Shown here one piece after another: positions 8,220 to 17,045 of a DNA stretch of 64,000 nucleotides. This DNA comes from Akkermansia sp. (GTDB lineage Bacteria > Verrucomicrobiota > Verrucomicrobiia > Verrucomicrobiales > Akkermansiaceae), in assembly GCA_017435505.1 (NCBI GenBank), contig JAFSEZ010000034.1:1-64000 (forward strand), read 5' to 3'. A program made the position numbers and the translations under genes. Each line of letters starts with the position of its first letter. The stretch's first letter is position 1. Below the pieces are notes generated by a model that was given only the letters and a program-made list of their open reading frames with translations, was not told where the DNA came from and did not search any database.

Positions 8220-9716
8220 ATGAAAATAGCGAAAACAATTGCAATCATACTGCTCGGGATTGGCCATCTTGCCGCCGAAATCACAGTAGACAGCATTTTC
8301 GGCTCCGGCATGGTGTTGCAGCAGGGGCAAATCATTCCCATTACCGGCACCGTGACAGGTGGCTCCAAATCTGTCACGGTGCAATTTGCCGGGCAAAATG
8401 TTAAGGCTGAAATAAAAGGCAAACTTTGGCGTGCCAAACTGCAGCCCATGGCGGCCTCTGCCGAGAGCCGGACGATGATTATCACCCAAGGAGACAGCGA
8501 TAGCTTGACCCTCGACAACGTGCGCGTGGGTGAAGTGTGGCTGGCCTCCGGGCAGTCGAACATGCTCTGGCGTCTCAACCAAACCGGTGACCGCAATGCC
8601 ATTGCCTCGGCAAATCATCCTCAGCTGAGCTTCTACCACAACGAACCCCAGATTCATACATCCCCCCGCCCCTATACCGACAAGGAGAAGCAAATGCTCA
8701 AAAATGGTGAGATGTACGTGGGGTCATGGGCCGTCAGTTCACCCAACAGCGCACCTCGCATGTCTGCCGTGGGCTTCTACTTTGGGCGCAAATTGCAGGA
8801 AATACTCGGTGTGCCGGTAGGTATCATACACTCCTCCTTGGGGGGATCTGAGATGATGGCATGGATGCCCACCAAAGTAGCAAGCAAGAAATATCGTTCC
8901 TGCCTCACGCCCAAATGGCTTGAGAGTAAATACATGTCTGCTTGGGTGCGTGGGCGCGCCGCTTTCAACAACAAAGGTGATATAAGAGCCCCCCATCCCT
9001 ACCAGCCCACTTACCTTTATAAAACAGGCATCCAACCATGGGAAAACTTCCCCATCGCCGGCGTCATTTGGTACCAAGGTGAATCCGATGCCGAAATTCA
9101 GGATATGCAGCAAAATGCGAATTTGCTGCAAGATCTCATCACAGGGTGGCGAGCTGAATGGAAAGCCCCCGATCTCCCCTTCCTCATGGTTCAGCTGCCC
9201 CGCATCAAAGACAACACCCCCCTGCGTGCATACTGGCCGGAGTTTCGCCACGTGCAGACACATGTTGCAGATAAACTTCAAGGTGTAGACTACATCGTCA
9301 CCACAGATTTAGGCTCCACCAACAGCGATGTGCATCCCCCCCGCAAACTGGAAGTCGGTGAGCGCTTGGCCAATCTTGCTGCAGCCCAAGTGTATGGCAA
9401 AGACACCCCCGCCTCCGGTCCCCGTGTTAAGAATGTGGCCATAGAGGATGGTCGTGTTGTGCTTAGTTTTGAGCATGCTGCTGAACTTAAAACAACAGAT
9501 GCCCAGCCCCCCCGCCATTTTGAACTGGCCGGCAAAGATGGTAAATACCACCCCGCAGAAGCAACCATATCGGGCTCACAAATCATTCTTACATCTCCTC
9601 AGGTACCTTCCCCCGTGGCTGCGCGCTACGCATGGGCCACTTTTCTTACACCCAACCTTGTGAACGAGCACAACCTTCCTGCAGCACCCTTCTCTCCCGA
9701 GAAAATCGGCAAATAA
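8220..9716 (+). CDS. Secreted sialate O-acetylesterase-like SGNH hydrolase
   Basis: The 498-residue product begins with a signal peptide (about 1-20, ending HLAAE). The SGNH esterase core shows block I WLASGQSNMLWRL with the nucleophilic Ser, and GVIWYQGESDAE, the family block with its conserved Glu. The catalytic Asp/His pair fits SDVHPP. Family enzymes remove 9-O-acetyl groups from sialic acids on host mucins or act on acetylated xylan. A beta-sandwich region follows the core at the C-terminus. It is 40 bases after fabI but functionally unrelated. It suggests a life on host or plant glycans. Confidence 0.85.
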   Translation: MKIAKTIAIILLGIGHLAAEITVDSIFGSGMVLQQGQIIPITGTVTGGSKSVTVQFAGQNVKAEIKGKLWRAKLQPMAASAESRTMIITQGDSDSLTLDNVRVGEVWLASGQSNMLWRLNQTGDRNAIASANHPQLSFYHNEPQIHTSPRPYTDKEKQMLKNGEMYVGSWAVSSPNSAPRMSAVGFYFGRKLQEILGVPVGIIHSSLGGSEMMAWMPTKVASKKYRSCLTPKWLESKYMSAWVRGRAAFNNKGDIRAPHPYQPTYLYKTGIQPWENFPIAGVIWYQGESDAEIQDMQQNANLLQDLITGWRAEWKAPDLPFLMVQLPRIKDNTPLRAYWPEFRHVQTHVADKLQGVDYIVTTDLGSTNSDVHPPRKLEVGERLANLAAAQVYGKDTPASGPRVKNVAIEDGRVVLSFEHAAELKTTDAQPPRHFELAGKDGKYHPAEATISGSQIILTSPQVPSPVAARYAWATFLTPNLVNEHNLPAAPFSPEKIGK

Positions 9717-9758
9717 CCTCGTTATTTCGGAAAAATTACGCATTTTTTAAAATTTAGC

Positions 9759-9787
9759 TTGCAAAAGCAGTAGCAATAGCGTATATT
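9759..9787 (+). promoter_or_regulatory. Predicted promoter of tRNA-Ser
   Basis: TTGCAA (9759-9764), a 17-base spacer and TATATT (9782-9787) lie about 43 bases before tRNA-Ser. A GC-rich stretch follows the -10 box. Confidence 0.6.
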
Positions 9788-9829
9788 TCCCCCGCACCCC
9801 GTCCCCAACGGGACTTCGGAGAGCAACTT

Positions 9830-9917
9830 GGGCAGGTGTCTGAGTGGTCGAAAGAGCACGATTGGAAATCGTGTGTACGTCAAAAGCGTACCGAGGGTTC
9901 GAATCCCTCCCTGTCCG
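9830..9917 (+). tRNA. tRNA-Ser(GGA)
   Basis: This is a class II tRNA of 88 bases with acceptor GGGCAGG / CCTGTCC, D-arm region GAGTGGTCGAAAGAG, anticodon stem CACGA/TCGTG and loop TTGGAAA (anticodon GGA, UCC/UCU serine codons). The long variable arm TGTACG...CGTACCG is the serine identity element, and the T-arm is GAGGG-TTCGAAT-CCCTC. The discriminator is G73. CCA is not encoded. Like tRNA-Leu at 534 it has A36-A37-A38, and miaB lies just downstream. Confidence 0.97.
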
Positions 9918-9922
9918 GCCTT

Positions 9923-9955
9923 AAACCCCGTAAGTTAAACACTTACGGGGTTTTT
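9923..9955 (+). terminator. Rho-independent terminator after tRNA-Ser
   Basis: ACCCCGTAAGT pairs with ACTTACGGGGT around loop TAAAC and is followed by TTTTT. It begins 6 bases past the tRNA. The remaining 200 bases to miaB hold no convincing gene. A weak promoter for miaB may lie near 10088-10116 (TTGCAA, 17 bases, TACTCT). Confidence 0.9.
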
Positions 9956-10155
9956 GCATGTGTTGCTGCGTGTTTTCGCGTCTCCCCCATTAAACCAATG
10001 TGCGCTTTATATGAACCATGCTGTTATGAGGAGGTTCACCGGGCAGAGTAAACGGGCTACTTTCGGCATACAGATAGTAATAAAGCTTGCAAGAAGATTC
10101 GCCAGCTGTTACTCTGCTGCAAGCACAACAGAACGCATTGACAGAAAGAAATCCT

Positions 10156-11514
10156 ATGCCCAGCGTACTTATCAAGACATATGGTTGCCAGATGAATGAG
10201 CGAGACTCCGAACAAGTGGCCAGCATGTTTCTGGCCGGGGGCTATGAGCTCACGAAAGATGAGGCAGAAGCCGATGTTATTCTTATTAATACATGCTCGG
10301 TGCGAGAGAAAGCCGAATTGAAAGCGCTGGGTAAGATGGGGTTGCTTTGCTCGCGACCCACGGCAAAGCCTTGGGTGGTGTATGGTTTTATGGGGTGTAT
10401 GAGCCAGAGCCGCGCCGCCGGTCTTTTCCGCGAAGTGCCGCGCCTTGACGTGGTGACAGGTACGCAGCAATATCACCATGTGTATGAAGTGTGCAATCGC
10501 CTTTTGCGCAGCCGCTTGGGACAAAATATTTCGGAGCCCTTCCGCAAGGGCGCGCACATTTGCCGCACTCAGCAGGAAGATGGGTTTCAGAATGCTATTC
10601 GGGATCATCTCCCACCTTCCGGGAATTGCACGGCTTATATTTCTATCATGCAGGGGTGTGAGATGCGCTGTTCCTACTGCATTGTACCCAGTACAAGAGG
10701 TAGTGAATGCAGCCGACCAGCTGAGGATATTTTGCAAGAAGCACGCGAGCTTGTGGCACGCGGCGTGAAGGAGGTGACGCTCTTGGGGCAAATTGTGAAT
10801 CGATATGGCCGCGAGGAGCCTATTATCAATGGCCGCTCTGCCTTTGTGCGCCTGCTTGAGCAGCTTAACGATTTGGATGGCCTGGAGCGCATCCGTTTCA
10901 CCAGCCCGCATCCTATTGGATTTCGTGAGGATTTGGTGAATGCTTACACATACCTGCCAAAGCTCTGCAGTCACATTCATTTCCCCATGCAGAGCGGCAG
11001 CGACCGCATTCTTCAGTTGATGCGCCGCCCATACAAAAATGAGAAATACCTGCGCTTGTGTGAGGCGATGCGAGAAGCTCGCCCGGATTTGGCTATCACG
11101 ACAGATATCATTGTGGGCTTTCCGGGGGAAACGGATGAGGATTACCAACAAACAAAAGCGGCGGTGGAGCGCATACAGTTCGACAATGCCTTTATTTTCC
11201 AGTATTCGCCACGGCGCGATACGGTGGCAGCTGCAATGGATAACCAGATTTGTCTGCGTGTAAAAGAGGAGCGCAATCATGACCTGCTGGAAACGGTAAA
11301 CCGCATTGCCATCGCTCGTAACCAAGCCTTGGTCGGGACGCTGCAAAGTATTTTGGTGGAGGGTCCCAGCAAAAACAACGAAAGTCGTTTACAGGGGCGT
11401 ACTTCACAGAATAAGCCGGTCATTATTGAAGGCGGCACGGCAGAGGTTGGCAGCATTGTGCCGGTGCGCATAAACGAATGTACCGGATTCACCCTATACG
11501 GCGAGGTCGAATGA
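10156..11514 (+). CDS. miaB: tRNA-2-methylthio-N6-dimethylallyladenosine synthase MiaB
   Basis: MiaB adds the 2-methylthio group to i6A37 of tRNAs that read UNN codons. From the ATG at 10156 it has 452 residues. The N-terminal UPF0004 domain holds the auxiliary-cluster cysteines in KTYGCQMNERDSE, INTCSVREKAE and MGCMSQ. The radical-SAM cluster is MQGCEMRCSYCIVPSTRG. A C-terminal TRAM domain with GRTSQNKPVI follows. An in-frame start 69 bases upstream would add a non-homologous extension, so it is rejected. It overlaps the next gene by ATGA (11511). Confidence 0.96.
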   Translation: MPSVLIKTYGCQMNERDSEQVASMFLAGGYELTKDEAEADVILINTCSVREKAELKALGKMGLLCSRPTAKPWVVYGFMGCMSQSRAAGLFREVPRLDVVTGTQQYHHVYEVCNRLLRSRLGQNISEPFRKGAHICRTQQEDGFQNAIRDHLPPSGNCTAYISIMQGCEMRCSYCIVPSTRGSECSRPAEDILQEARELVARGVKEVTLLGQIVNRYGREEPIINGRSAFVRLLEQLNDLDGLERIRFTSPHPIGFREDLVNAYTYLPKLCSHIHFPMQSGSDRILQLMRRPYKNEKYLRLCEAMREARPDLAITTDIIVGFPGETDEDYQQTKAAVERIQFDNAFIFQYSPRRDTVAAAMDNQICLRVKEERNHDLLETVNRIAIARNQALVGTLQSILVEGPSKNNESRLQGRTSQNKPVIIEGGTAEVGSIVPVRINECTGFTLYGEVE

Positions 11515-12440
11515 AGCATGTGCTGACAGTTCTGCTGCTTTTTGTTTCGGTTGCTCTTGCTCAATTCCCGTGGAGTGGCACAGCGCCGAAAGAAATTGAG
11601 CAAGCGGCTTTGTACCCGGATTGTGTGCTGGATGAAACGCCCTGCAACTGGCGCCCTGCTCTGGAGGCTATTTTCCGCCCCCTTGTCAGGGATTGCCGTA
11701 CTGCAAGTGAGGCTGCGCTGGTGGTTTCGTCTCAGATGACGCAGGCAACGGGTGTGTATTATTCTCTCGAACGACGTCATCCGCTCATGAATCCGCTGGA
11801 GGCGCTGCGTGAAAAAAAAGTGTCGTGCACGGGGCAAAGCATCTTGTTGGTATGTGCCTTGCGTTCCATTGGTATCCCGGCTCGCGCTGTGGGTATTGGC
11901 TCATGGGGGCATATACGCGGTAATCACACATGGTGTGAGGCTTGGTGTGATGGAGAATGGAAAATGGTGGAGTTCAATGAAAAAGATTTTAATACACCAT
12001 GGGTTATGGAGTACATAGGGATGATTAATCCGAGTATCCCCCATCAGCGTATTTTGGCGGCTTACCCCCAAGGGAAAGGTGGATTTTTCCCTACAGTTTG
12101 GAATATTGAGAGCCGCGTTGCAGCTGAAGATGTGACGAAACGCTACTTGGAGCTCTCTCGATCGTGGTACGAAAAAGCCGGGTTGCCGCCTGATTGCCAA
12201 CGATTGATGGTTGATATTTACCCCCGCCATGATGAGATGCAGCTCCTTACCATAGAGGATGAACAAGGAGCACATATCGACACCGCGCCACTGCCAACTA
12301 CTCGTGATGATATGCGCCGTGCTGCAATCCTGAATTTACCCCGCAAAGGGTGCTACTATTTGCGTATTCAAGGCTGTGGGCAGCGTATAAAAATCACTCC
12401 ATCCCCGGCACCCGTGCAACTCTTGCAGCTCCTACGCTGA
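11511..12440 (+). CDS. Secreted transglutaminase-like protein
   Basis: The start at 11511 overlaps the miaB stop and opens with a clean signal peptide (about 1-17, MKHVLTVLLLFVSVALAQ). The 309-residue product contains a transglutaminase-like papain-fold core: the nucleophile in KVSCTGQSILLVCALRSIGI, the His in NHTWCEAW and an acidic residue in FNEKDFN. Such domains act as peptidases, amidases or cross-linkers. A beta-rich tail of about 110 residues follows and looks like a small binding domain. It is translationally coupled to miaB but no functional link is evident. Confidence 0.75.
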   Translation: MKHVLTVLLLFVSVALAQFPWSGTAPKEIEQAALYPDCVLDETPCNWRPALEAIFRPLVRDCRTASEAALVVSSQMTQATGVYYSLERRHPLMNPLEALREKKVSCTGQSILLVCALRSIGIPARAVGIGSWGHIRGNHTWCEAWCDGEWKMVEFNEKDFNTPWVMEYIGMINPSIPHQRILAAYPQGKGGFFPTVWNIESRVAAEDVTKRYLELSRSWYEKAGLPPDCQRLMVDIYPRHDEMQLLTIEDEQGAHIDTAPLPTTRDDMRRAAILNLPRKGCYYLRIQGCGQRIKITPSPAPVQLLQLLR

Positions 12441-12514
12441 CTTTACTTGCAACATGGCTGAATGACGCGCTCGCTTCTTCGGCGTTGAGATGATGAAACG
12501 GACACGCTTTCCGC

Positions 12515-12543
12515 TTGATACAAACGGGATATCGTGGTAGAAT
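12515..12543 (+). promoter_or_regulatory. Predicted leaderless promoter of coaE-rho
   Basis: TTGATA (12515-12520), a 17-base spacer and TAGAAT (12538-12543) with an upstream TG (extended -10) end 7 bases before a GTG at 12551. The TTG of the -35 box is itself in frame, so a longer protein could be mis-called from it. Confidence 0.65.
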
Positions 12544-12550
12544 CTTGCTC

Positions 12551-14440
12551 GTGAAGGTAATCGTTGTGACAGGAGGCATAGCAAGCGGGAAATCTACCGT
12601 GGTGCAGATGCTTGCAGAAATGGGAGGCAATGGCGTGGAACTGTTTGACTGCGATAATGCTGTGGCAGAATTGCAGAGAAACGGTCGTCTTTCCCGGGAT
12701 TTAGTAGCTGCATTCGGGGCAGAAGCATTGGATGAACAAGGTGCTGTCAACAAGGATTACCTGCGCTCTATTGTCCAAAATGATGTAACCGGGCGCCAAC
12801 GTTTAGAAGAATTGACGCACCCGAAATTGGCGCAAATGTGCTTGGCCGCCCAAGCTGACGCGCGACGCCGCAACAATGTGCATACATTCTTGGTGGATAT
12901 CCCGCTGTACTTCGAGAGCCCCGTTGAGTTCGGCGCAGATAAAGTTTGTGTTGTGGCGGCATCTGCCGAAACGCAGATAGCACGCATGGCTGTGCGCAAT
13001 GGGTTCTCCCGCCCCGAAGCCGAGGCGATGATGGCTGCACAACTGCCGACGCAGGAGAAAATAGACCGGGCTGATGTCGTGTTTTGGAACGAAAGCACAC
13101 TCGACCAGCTGCACCAACAAGTGCAAATGTTCTACGATGCAGAGCTGGCAAAGGAAGCTAAGGCGATGCATGCTCGCTCCGTTGTCGTTTGTCTGAATGA
13201 ATTGCGAGCCTTGCCCCTCAATGAACTGCAAAAGCGGGCTACCGCGCTTTCTCGTCATAGCACGGGGAACTTGACACGCGCAGAGTTGGTTGCTGAAATG
13301 GCTCGAGGATATCTTGCCGAGGGAAGCCAAGTCCATGTGGAAGGGGTGCTGGAGATAGGTAAAGATTCATATTCGCTCCTCAGAGATTCTGCTCGCAGCT
13401 TCCGTCCCGGCGCGGACGATATTTATATTTCTTCGGACTTGATTCGTCGCTACGAGTTGCGTCCCGGCAATCATATCAAGGTTGCATTACGTCCAGAAAA
13501 AGGCCGCGCTGAGCGCTACTTGGGGGCAGCCGAGGTGCTGGAAATCGAAGGCGAACCGGCTGCTGATTTTGTGCAGAGAAAGGAGTTTGATAAACTGACT
13601 CCTCTTTTTCCCCGCGAGCGCCTGATTTTGGAGAATGCAGATATTAAATCCCCGGCCATGCGCGTGCTGGATCTCATAACGCCGCTGGGAATGGGGCAGC
13701 GAGCTTTGGTCGTGGCTCCGCCCCGCGGAGGCAAGACTGTATTATTGAAGACGATGGCTCGTTGCATTCGCTCCAATTATCCGGATGCGGAACTTCTGAT
13801 TTTGCTGCTGGATGAACGCCCCGAGGAAGTGACTGATTTTGAGGAAACAGTAGATGTGCCGGTGTATGCATCCACTTTCGATGAGCCGTCCCGCCGCCAT
13901 GCCCAGTTGAGCGATATGGTGCTGGAGCGCGCGCGTCGCTTGGTAGAGCAAGGAAAAAATGTCATCATCATGCTCGATTCACTCACTCGCTTGGCGCGTG
14001 GTTACAACGCCAACCAAGTAGGTGGCCGCGTGATGTCCGGCGGCTTGGGATCCAATGCTTTGGAAAAACCTCGCAAATTCTTCGGAGCCGCCAGAAACGT
14101 GGAAGAAGGGGGTAGTCTCACCATTGTAGCTACTTGCCTAGTGGATACCGAATCCCGCATGGATGAAATCATCTTCGAGGAGTTTAAGGGGACGGGCAAC
14201 ATGGAGATTCGCCTTGATCGCGAATTATCCGAACGCCGTATTTATCCCGCCATTTCTATTCCCCAGAGCGGCACCCGCAATGATGACCGCTTGTATCACC
14301 CGGATGAAATGACCCGCATCCTACAGTTGCGGCGCCAGTTGGCAACTCTGCCGGGATGGGAGGCACTGGAAGCGCTCCTTAAGAATATTGCCCGCACGCA
14401 GAATAATGCAGAGCTATTGTTGAGGGGGCTGGTCATCTGA
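12551..14440 (+). CDS. Dephospho-CoA kinase fused to transcription termination factor Rho
   Basis: One uninterrupted frame joins two essential proteins. From GTG 12551 there are 629 residues. Residues 1-195 are CoaE, the last step of CoA synthesis, with P-loop [21 protein letters not shown] and a lid helix region. Residues from about 205 are Rho: the N-terminal helical domain ([16 protein letters not shown]), the cold-shock-like RNA-binding domain ([16 protein letters not shown]), and the hexameric ATPase with PPRGGKT (usually PPKAGKT), [25 protein letters not shown] and the R-loop FKGTGNMEI. There is no stop or frameshift between the halves. The start is set by the promoter overlapping 12515-12543. 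Confidence 0.93.
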   Translation: MKVIVVTGGIASGKSTVVQMLAEMGGNGVELFDCDNAVAELQRNGRLSRDLVAAFGAEALDEQGAVNKDYLRSIVQNDVTGRQRLEELTHPKLAQMCLAAQADARRRNNVHTFLVDIPLYFESPVEFGADKVCVVAASAETQIARMAVRNGFSRPEAEAMMAAQLPTQEKIDRADVVFWNESTLDQLHQQVQMFYDAELAKEAKAMHARSVVVCLNELRALPLNELQKRATALSRHSTGNLTRAELVAEMARGYLAEGSQVHVEGVLEIGKDSYSLLRDSARSFRPGADDIYISSDLIRRYELRPGNHIKVALRPEKGRAERYLGAAEVLEIEGEPAADFVQRKEFDKLTPLFPRERLILENADIKSPAMRVLDLITPLGMGQRALVVAPPRGGKTVLLKTMARCIRSNYPDAELLILLLDERPEEVTDFEETVDVPVYASTFDEPSRRHAQLSDMVLERARRLVEQGKNVIIMLDSLTRLARGYNANQVGGRVMSGGLGSNALEKPRKFFGAARNVEEGGSLTIVATCLVDTESRMDEIIFEEFKGTGNMEIRLDRELSERRIYPAISIPQSGTRNDDRLYHPDEMTRILQLRRQLATLPGWEALEALLKNIARTQNNAELLLRGLVI

Positions 14441-14468
14441 TCCCTCCGGACAGTCGGCTGACTTAAGC

Positions 14469-14500
14469 AAAAACACTCCCTCAAAAACGGGGTGTTTTTT
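14469..14500. terminator. Terminator between rho and aroK (convergent)
   Basis: AAAAACACTCC pairs with GGGGTGTTTTT (one T-G pair) around a short loop, with T runs on both strands. It lies between the convergent coaE-rho and aroK stops and should end both. Confidence 0.8.
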
Positions 14501-14505
14501 ATCAA

Positions 14506-15072
14506 TCAGGCAGAGAAAAAGGCTTGGGCAGATTTGTATACTTCTCGTACCACGGCGGGAATATCCAAATCTGAGCTATCAAGTTTCAGATGAGCAGTTT
14601 CGGCATACATGGGGCTGCGCTGAATCAGAAGTTGATTGAGCACTTCTTCCCTATCGGGTCGGCGCAGAAGTGGGCGGTTGTTATTACGCATCGTGCGGCT
14701 GATGAGGATATCAACATCCACGCTCAGCCACACCGTGAATCCCAGCCGTCGCAATATCTCACGATTTTCGGGTCGCAATACGACACCACCACCGGTGGAG
14801 ATAATGGAATTGCGGCAGATGTTGCAGCCTTCCTCACTTTCCAGATAACGCAGCAGCGCTGTTTCCAATGCACGGAAATGAGCCTCCCCCTCATCGCGGA
14901 AAATATCTGCAATCGGTTTACCTATTTGTTCTTCAATCACAGAATCCATATCCAGCAAGGGCATGCCGGTCTGTTTGCTCAGCTCCTTACCAACCGTTGT
15001 CTTGCCACACCCCATCAGCCCTATCAGAATGATGGGGCGCCCCTGCGTGTTGAGTTTGGATTCCGAAGCCAT
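14506..15072 (-). CDS. aroK: Shikimate kinase
   Basis: AroK phosphorylates shikimate on the way to chorismate and aromatic amino acids. From the ATG at 15072 it has 188 residues. P-loop GLMGCGKTTVGKELS is near residue 20, followed by the shikimate-binding DMDSVIEEQIG, the FRDEGEAHFR helix, STGGGVVLRPEN with its Gly-rich shikimate loop, and the lid Arg in NNRPLLRR. An alternative GTG 30 bases upstream is less likely. A weak promoter-like pair (GTGAGA, 17 bases, CATGAT) ends 9 bases before the ATG. Confidence 0.95.
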   Translation of the reverse strand: MASESKLNTQGRPIILIGLMGCGKTTVGKELSKQTGMPLLDMDSVIEEQIGKPIADIFRDEGEAHFRALETALLRYLESEEGCNICRNSIISTGGGVVLRPENREILRRLGFTVWLSVDVDILISRTMRNNNRPLLRRPDREEVLNQLLIQRSPMYAETAHLKLDSSDLDIPAVVREVYKSAQAFFSA

Positions 15073-15253
15073 AATCAGGCAATCATGATGTTTTTGACGC
15101 ACTCTCTCACCGGGTGAAAGAAGCCTTCATAGCGCGGTGATTCTACCAAATCACGCTCTTGATTGCAAGCGCGAAGCAAGTAGCGCAAATACAATCTTAT
15201 TGTCATTTCTCGTAAGGGCCTTTTTTCATATCCTGCGAGAAAACGTTTTAAGC

Positions 15254-15282
15254 TTGCATCCAAAGGGTAAGAGTGCTAACAT
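15254..15282 (+). promoter_or_regulatory. Predicted leaderless promoter of the lipoprotein gene
   Basis: TTGCAT (15254-15259), a 17-base spacer and TAACAT (15277-15282) end 7 bases before ATG 15290. The ATG inside the -10 box (15281) is therefore unlikely to be used. Confidence 0.6.
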
Positions 15283-15289
15283 GCGGGGC

Positions 15290-15820
15290 ATGAAGATTTC
15301 CCGGTTCATGATAGCCGTTGCCGTAGGTATGGCGGTGGTGTCTTGTTCATCTCCCTCGGAGTTTCCGAATCCGGATGCGTGTGATGTTGCTCCCGATAGT
15401 GCGCAGCCCCAAAACGGTGAAAAGGGAGGTAAAAAAAACGGGGATACAACAAATAAGAGTAATGTAGATGAACAGCCTTCCGGCGGTGAAGATGTAACGC
15501 CTTCTGAAGAACAACAGGCAGCTGCTGAACAAATGCTCTCTGAGACGGATATTGAGGAGAGTGAAAGCCTGGACGTATTGCCCCGGCCTGTTGGTAATGA
15601 AGATGTATTGGATGAAGCTGAGCCCAATGCTGCCGGCATACCCGGACGCAATGCTCTGCGCATGGGACAATATGCCCCGCCGGAAGAAGCTGTCAGTTCC
15701 GGAAATGCGCGTCCACCGCGACCGAATCGAGTCGAGCAGCATGGTTTTCGTTCTCCCGCTCTCCCCACCAAGCTGCCGATGGATATCAACGGAAAACTGA
15801 CGGGAGATGGTAATAACTAG
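15290..15820 (+). CDS. Putative lipoprotein, Pro/Glu-rich, function unknown
   Basis: From ATG 15290 the 176-residue product opens with a lipoprotein signal: basic KISR, a hydrophobic core, and VVSCSS with the lipidated Cys at residue 19. The rest is low complexity, rich in Asp, Glu, Pro, Asn and Gly, with no predicted fold (for example GEKGGKKNGD, EDVTPSEEQQAA). It is probably an extended, envelope-anchored protein. The stop is 4 bases before the methyltransferase ATG, so the two are likely co-transcribed. No family is recognised. Confidence 0.7.
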   Translation: MKISRFMIAVAVGMAVVSCSSPSEFPNPDACDVAPDSAQPQNGEKGGKKNGDTTNKSNVDEQPSGGEDVTPSEEQQAAAEQMLSETDIEESESLDVLPRPVGNEDVLDEAEPNAAGIPGRNALRMGQYAPPEEAVSSGNARPPRPNRVEQHGFRSPALPTKLPMDINGKLTGDGNN

Positions 15821-15824
15821 TGAT

Positions 15825-17045
15825 ATGGATACACCCCCACGCAAATTTGTACCCACCCCCTTTGCTTATCATGAGGAGGTGGAGCTTGTCATAGATAATC
15901 TTTCCAACATGGGCGATGGCGTAGGTCGCATCAATAATTGGGTTGTCTTTGTTCCCTATACCCTGCCCGGCGAGAAAGTACGTGCCCGCATTTACCGCAA
16001 CGATAAAAACTGCTCTATGGCAGATTTGGTTGAGGTGCTTGAAGCCTCTCCCCGGCGAGTGCAGCCACAATGTCCTGTTTTTGGTTATTGTGGCGGCTGC
16101 CAATACCAGCATTTGGAATACGCCGCTCAGTTGGAATGGAAAACCGCACAAGTAGCTGATTTGCTGCGTTTGCAGGCAGGATTGGAACTGCCGGTGAAAC
16201 CGGCCATTGCCTCACCTGTGACATACAATTACCGCTCCAAAATCACACCTCATTTTCAAAAACCGAAAGATGCCCGCATGGGTAGCATAGGTTTCCTGCG
16301 AGCCGGTTCTCGTAGTGAAATTTGCGATGTGAAGCAATGTCCCATAGCCATGACTCCCATCAACGCAGCTCTGCCGGCTTTACGCAAGGCTGTGCAGCAG
16401 GCTGCCGGCCAGTACAAGCGCGGGGCTACGCTCCTGATGCGTGTGAGCGAAGGTAGCGTCATCACCAACAACAATGCAGTCTGCACGGAAAAGGTAGGAG
16501 ACTTGACATTCAATTTCCTTGCGGGCGATTTCTTCCAAAACAACCCCTATATCCTGCCCGCATTTACTGATTATGTGGCTCGTCAAGCCTGTGCAGGCGG
16601 TGCCAAGTATTTGGTAGACGCTTATTGTGGAAGCGGCTTGTTTGCTCTCACGCTGGCCTCACATTTTGAGAAGGTATTGGGTGTAGAGGTAAGTGAAACG
16701 AGTGCCGATTGGGCGCGAGCTAATGCCCGCAGTAATAACATTACCCATGCATCTTTCCTGGCGGCCAGTGCAGAAGCCATATTTGAGCAGGTGGATTTCC
16801 CCGCTGCTGAGAGTGCGGTGGTCATTGATCCACCACGCAAGGGCTGTGACATGGCTTTCCTGAACCAACTCTTCGCTTTTGGCCCCGAACGCGTGGTATA
16901 TGTGTCCTGCAACCCCGCCACACAAATCCGTGACTTGGCAGAGTTCGACAAGGCCGGATATGAGGTGATAGAGGTTCAACCTTTCGACTTATTCCCCCAG
17001 ACCAAGCATTTGGAATGCGTGGCAACCCTCCGCAAAAAAGCATGA
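15825..17045 (+). CDS. 23S rRNA (uracil-C5)-methyltransferase, RlmD/RumA (TrmA) family
   Basis: The product has about 406 residues. An N-terminal TRAM-type OB domain has NMGDGVGRINNWVVFVPYTLPGE. Cysteines in CPVFGYCGGCQYQ plus a later one (VKQCPI) fit the [4Fe-4S] cluster of RlmD. The SAM-binding Rossmann domain has VDAYCGSGLFAL and VIDPPRKGC, and the nucleophile is in YVSCNPATQIRDL. The family methylates C5 of uracil in 23S rRNA (U747/U1939) or tRNA U54. Which target applies here is not readable. The start at 15825 is preferred over an upstream ATG at 15807 that overlaps the lipoprotein stop. Confidence 0.9.
   Translation: MDTPPRKFVPTPFAYHEEVELVIDNLSNMGDGVGRINNWVVFVPYTLPGEKVRARIYRNDKNCSMADLVEVLEASPRRVQPQCPVFGYCGGCQYQHLEYAAQLEWKTAQVADLLRLQAGLELPVKPAIASPVTYNYRSKITPHFQKPKDARMGSIGFLRAGSRSEICDVKQCPIAMTPINAALPALRKAVQQAAGQYKRGATLLMRVSEGSVITNNNAVCTEKVGDLTFNFLAGDFFQNNPYILPAFTDYVARQACAGGAKYLVDAYCGSGLFALTLASHFEKVLGVEVSETSADWARANARSNNITHASFLAASAEAIFEQVDFPAAESAVVIDPPRKGCDMAFLNQLFAFGPERVVYVSCNPATQIRDLAEFDKAGYEVIEVQPFDLFPQTKHLECVATLRKKA

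Noticed and set aside
10057..11346. A 429-codon open frame on the minus strand across miaB
   Set aside because: It is antisense to a fully recognised MiaB, and its protein has no domain or natural composition. It is a shadow frame.
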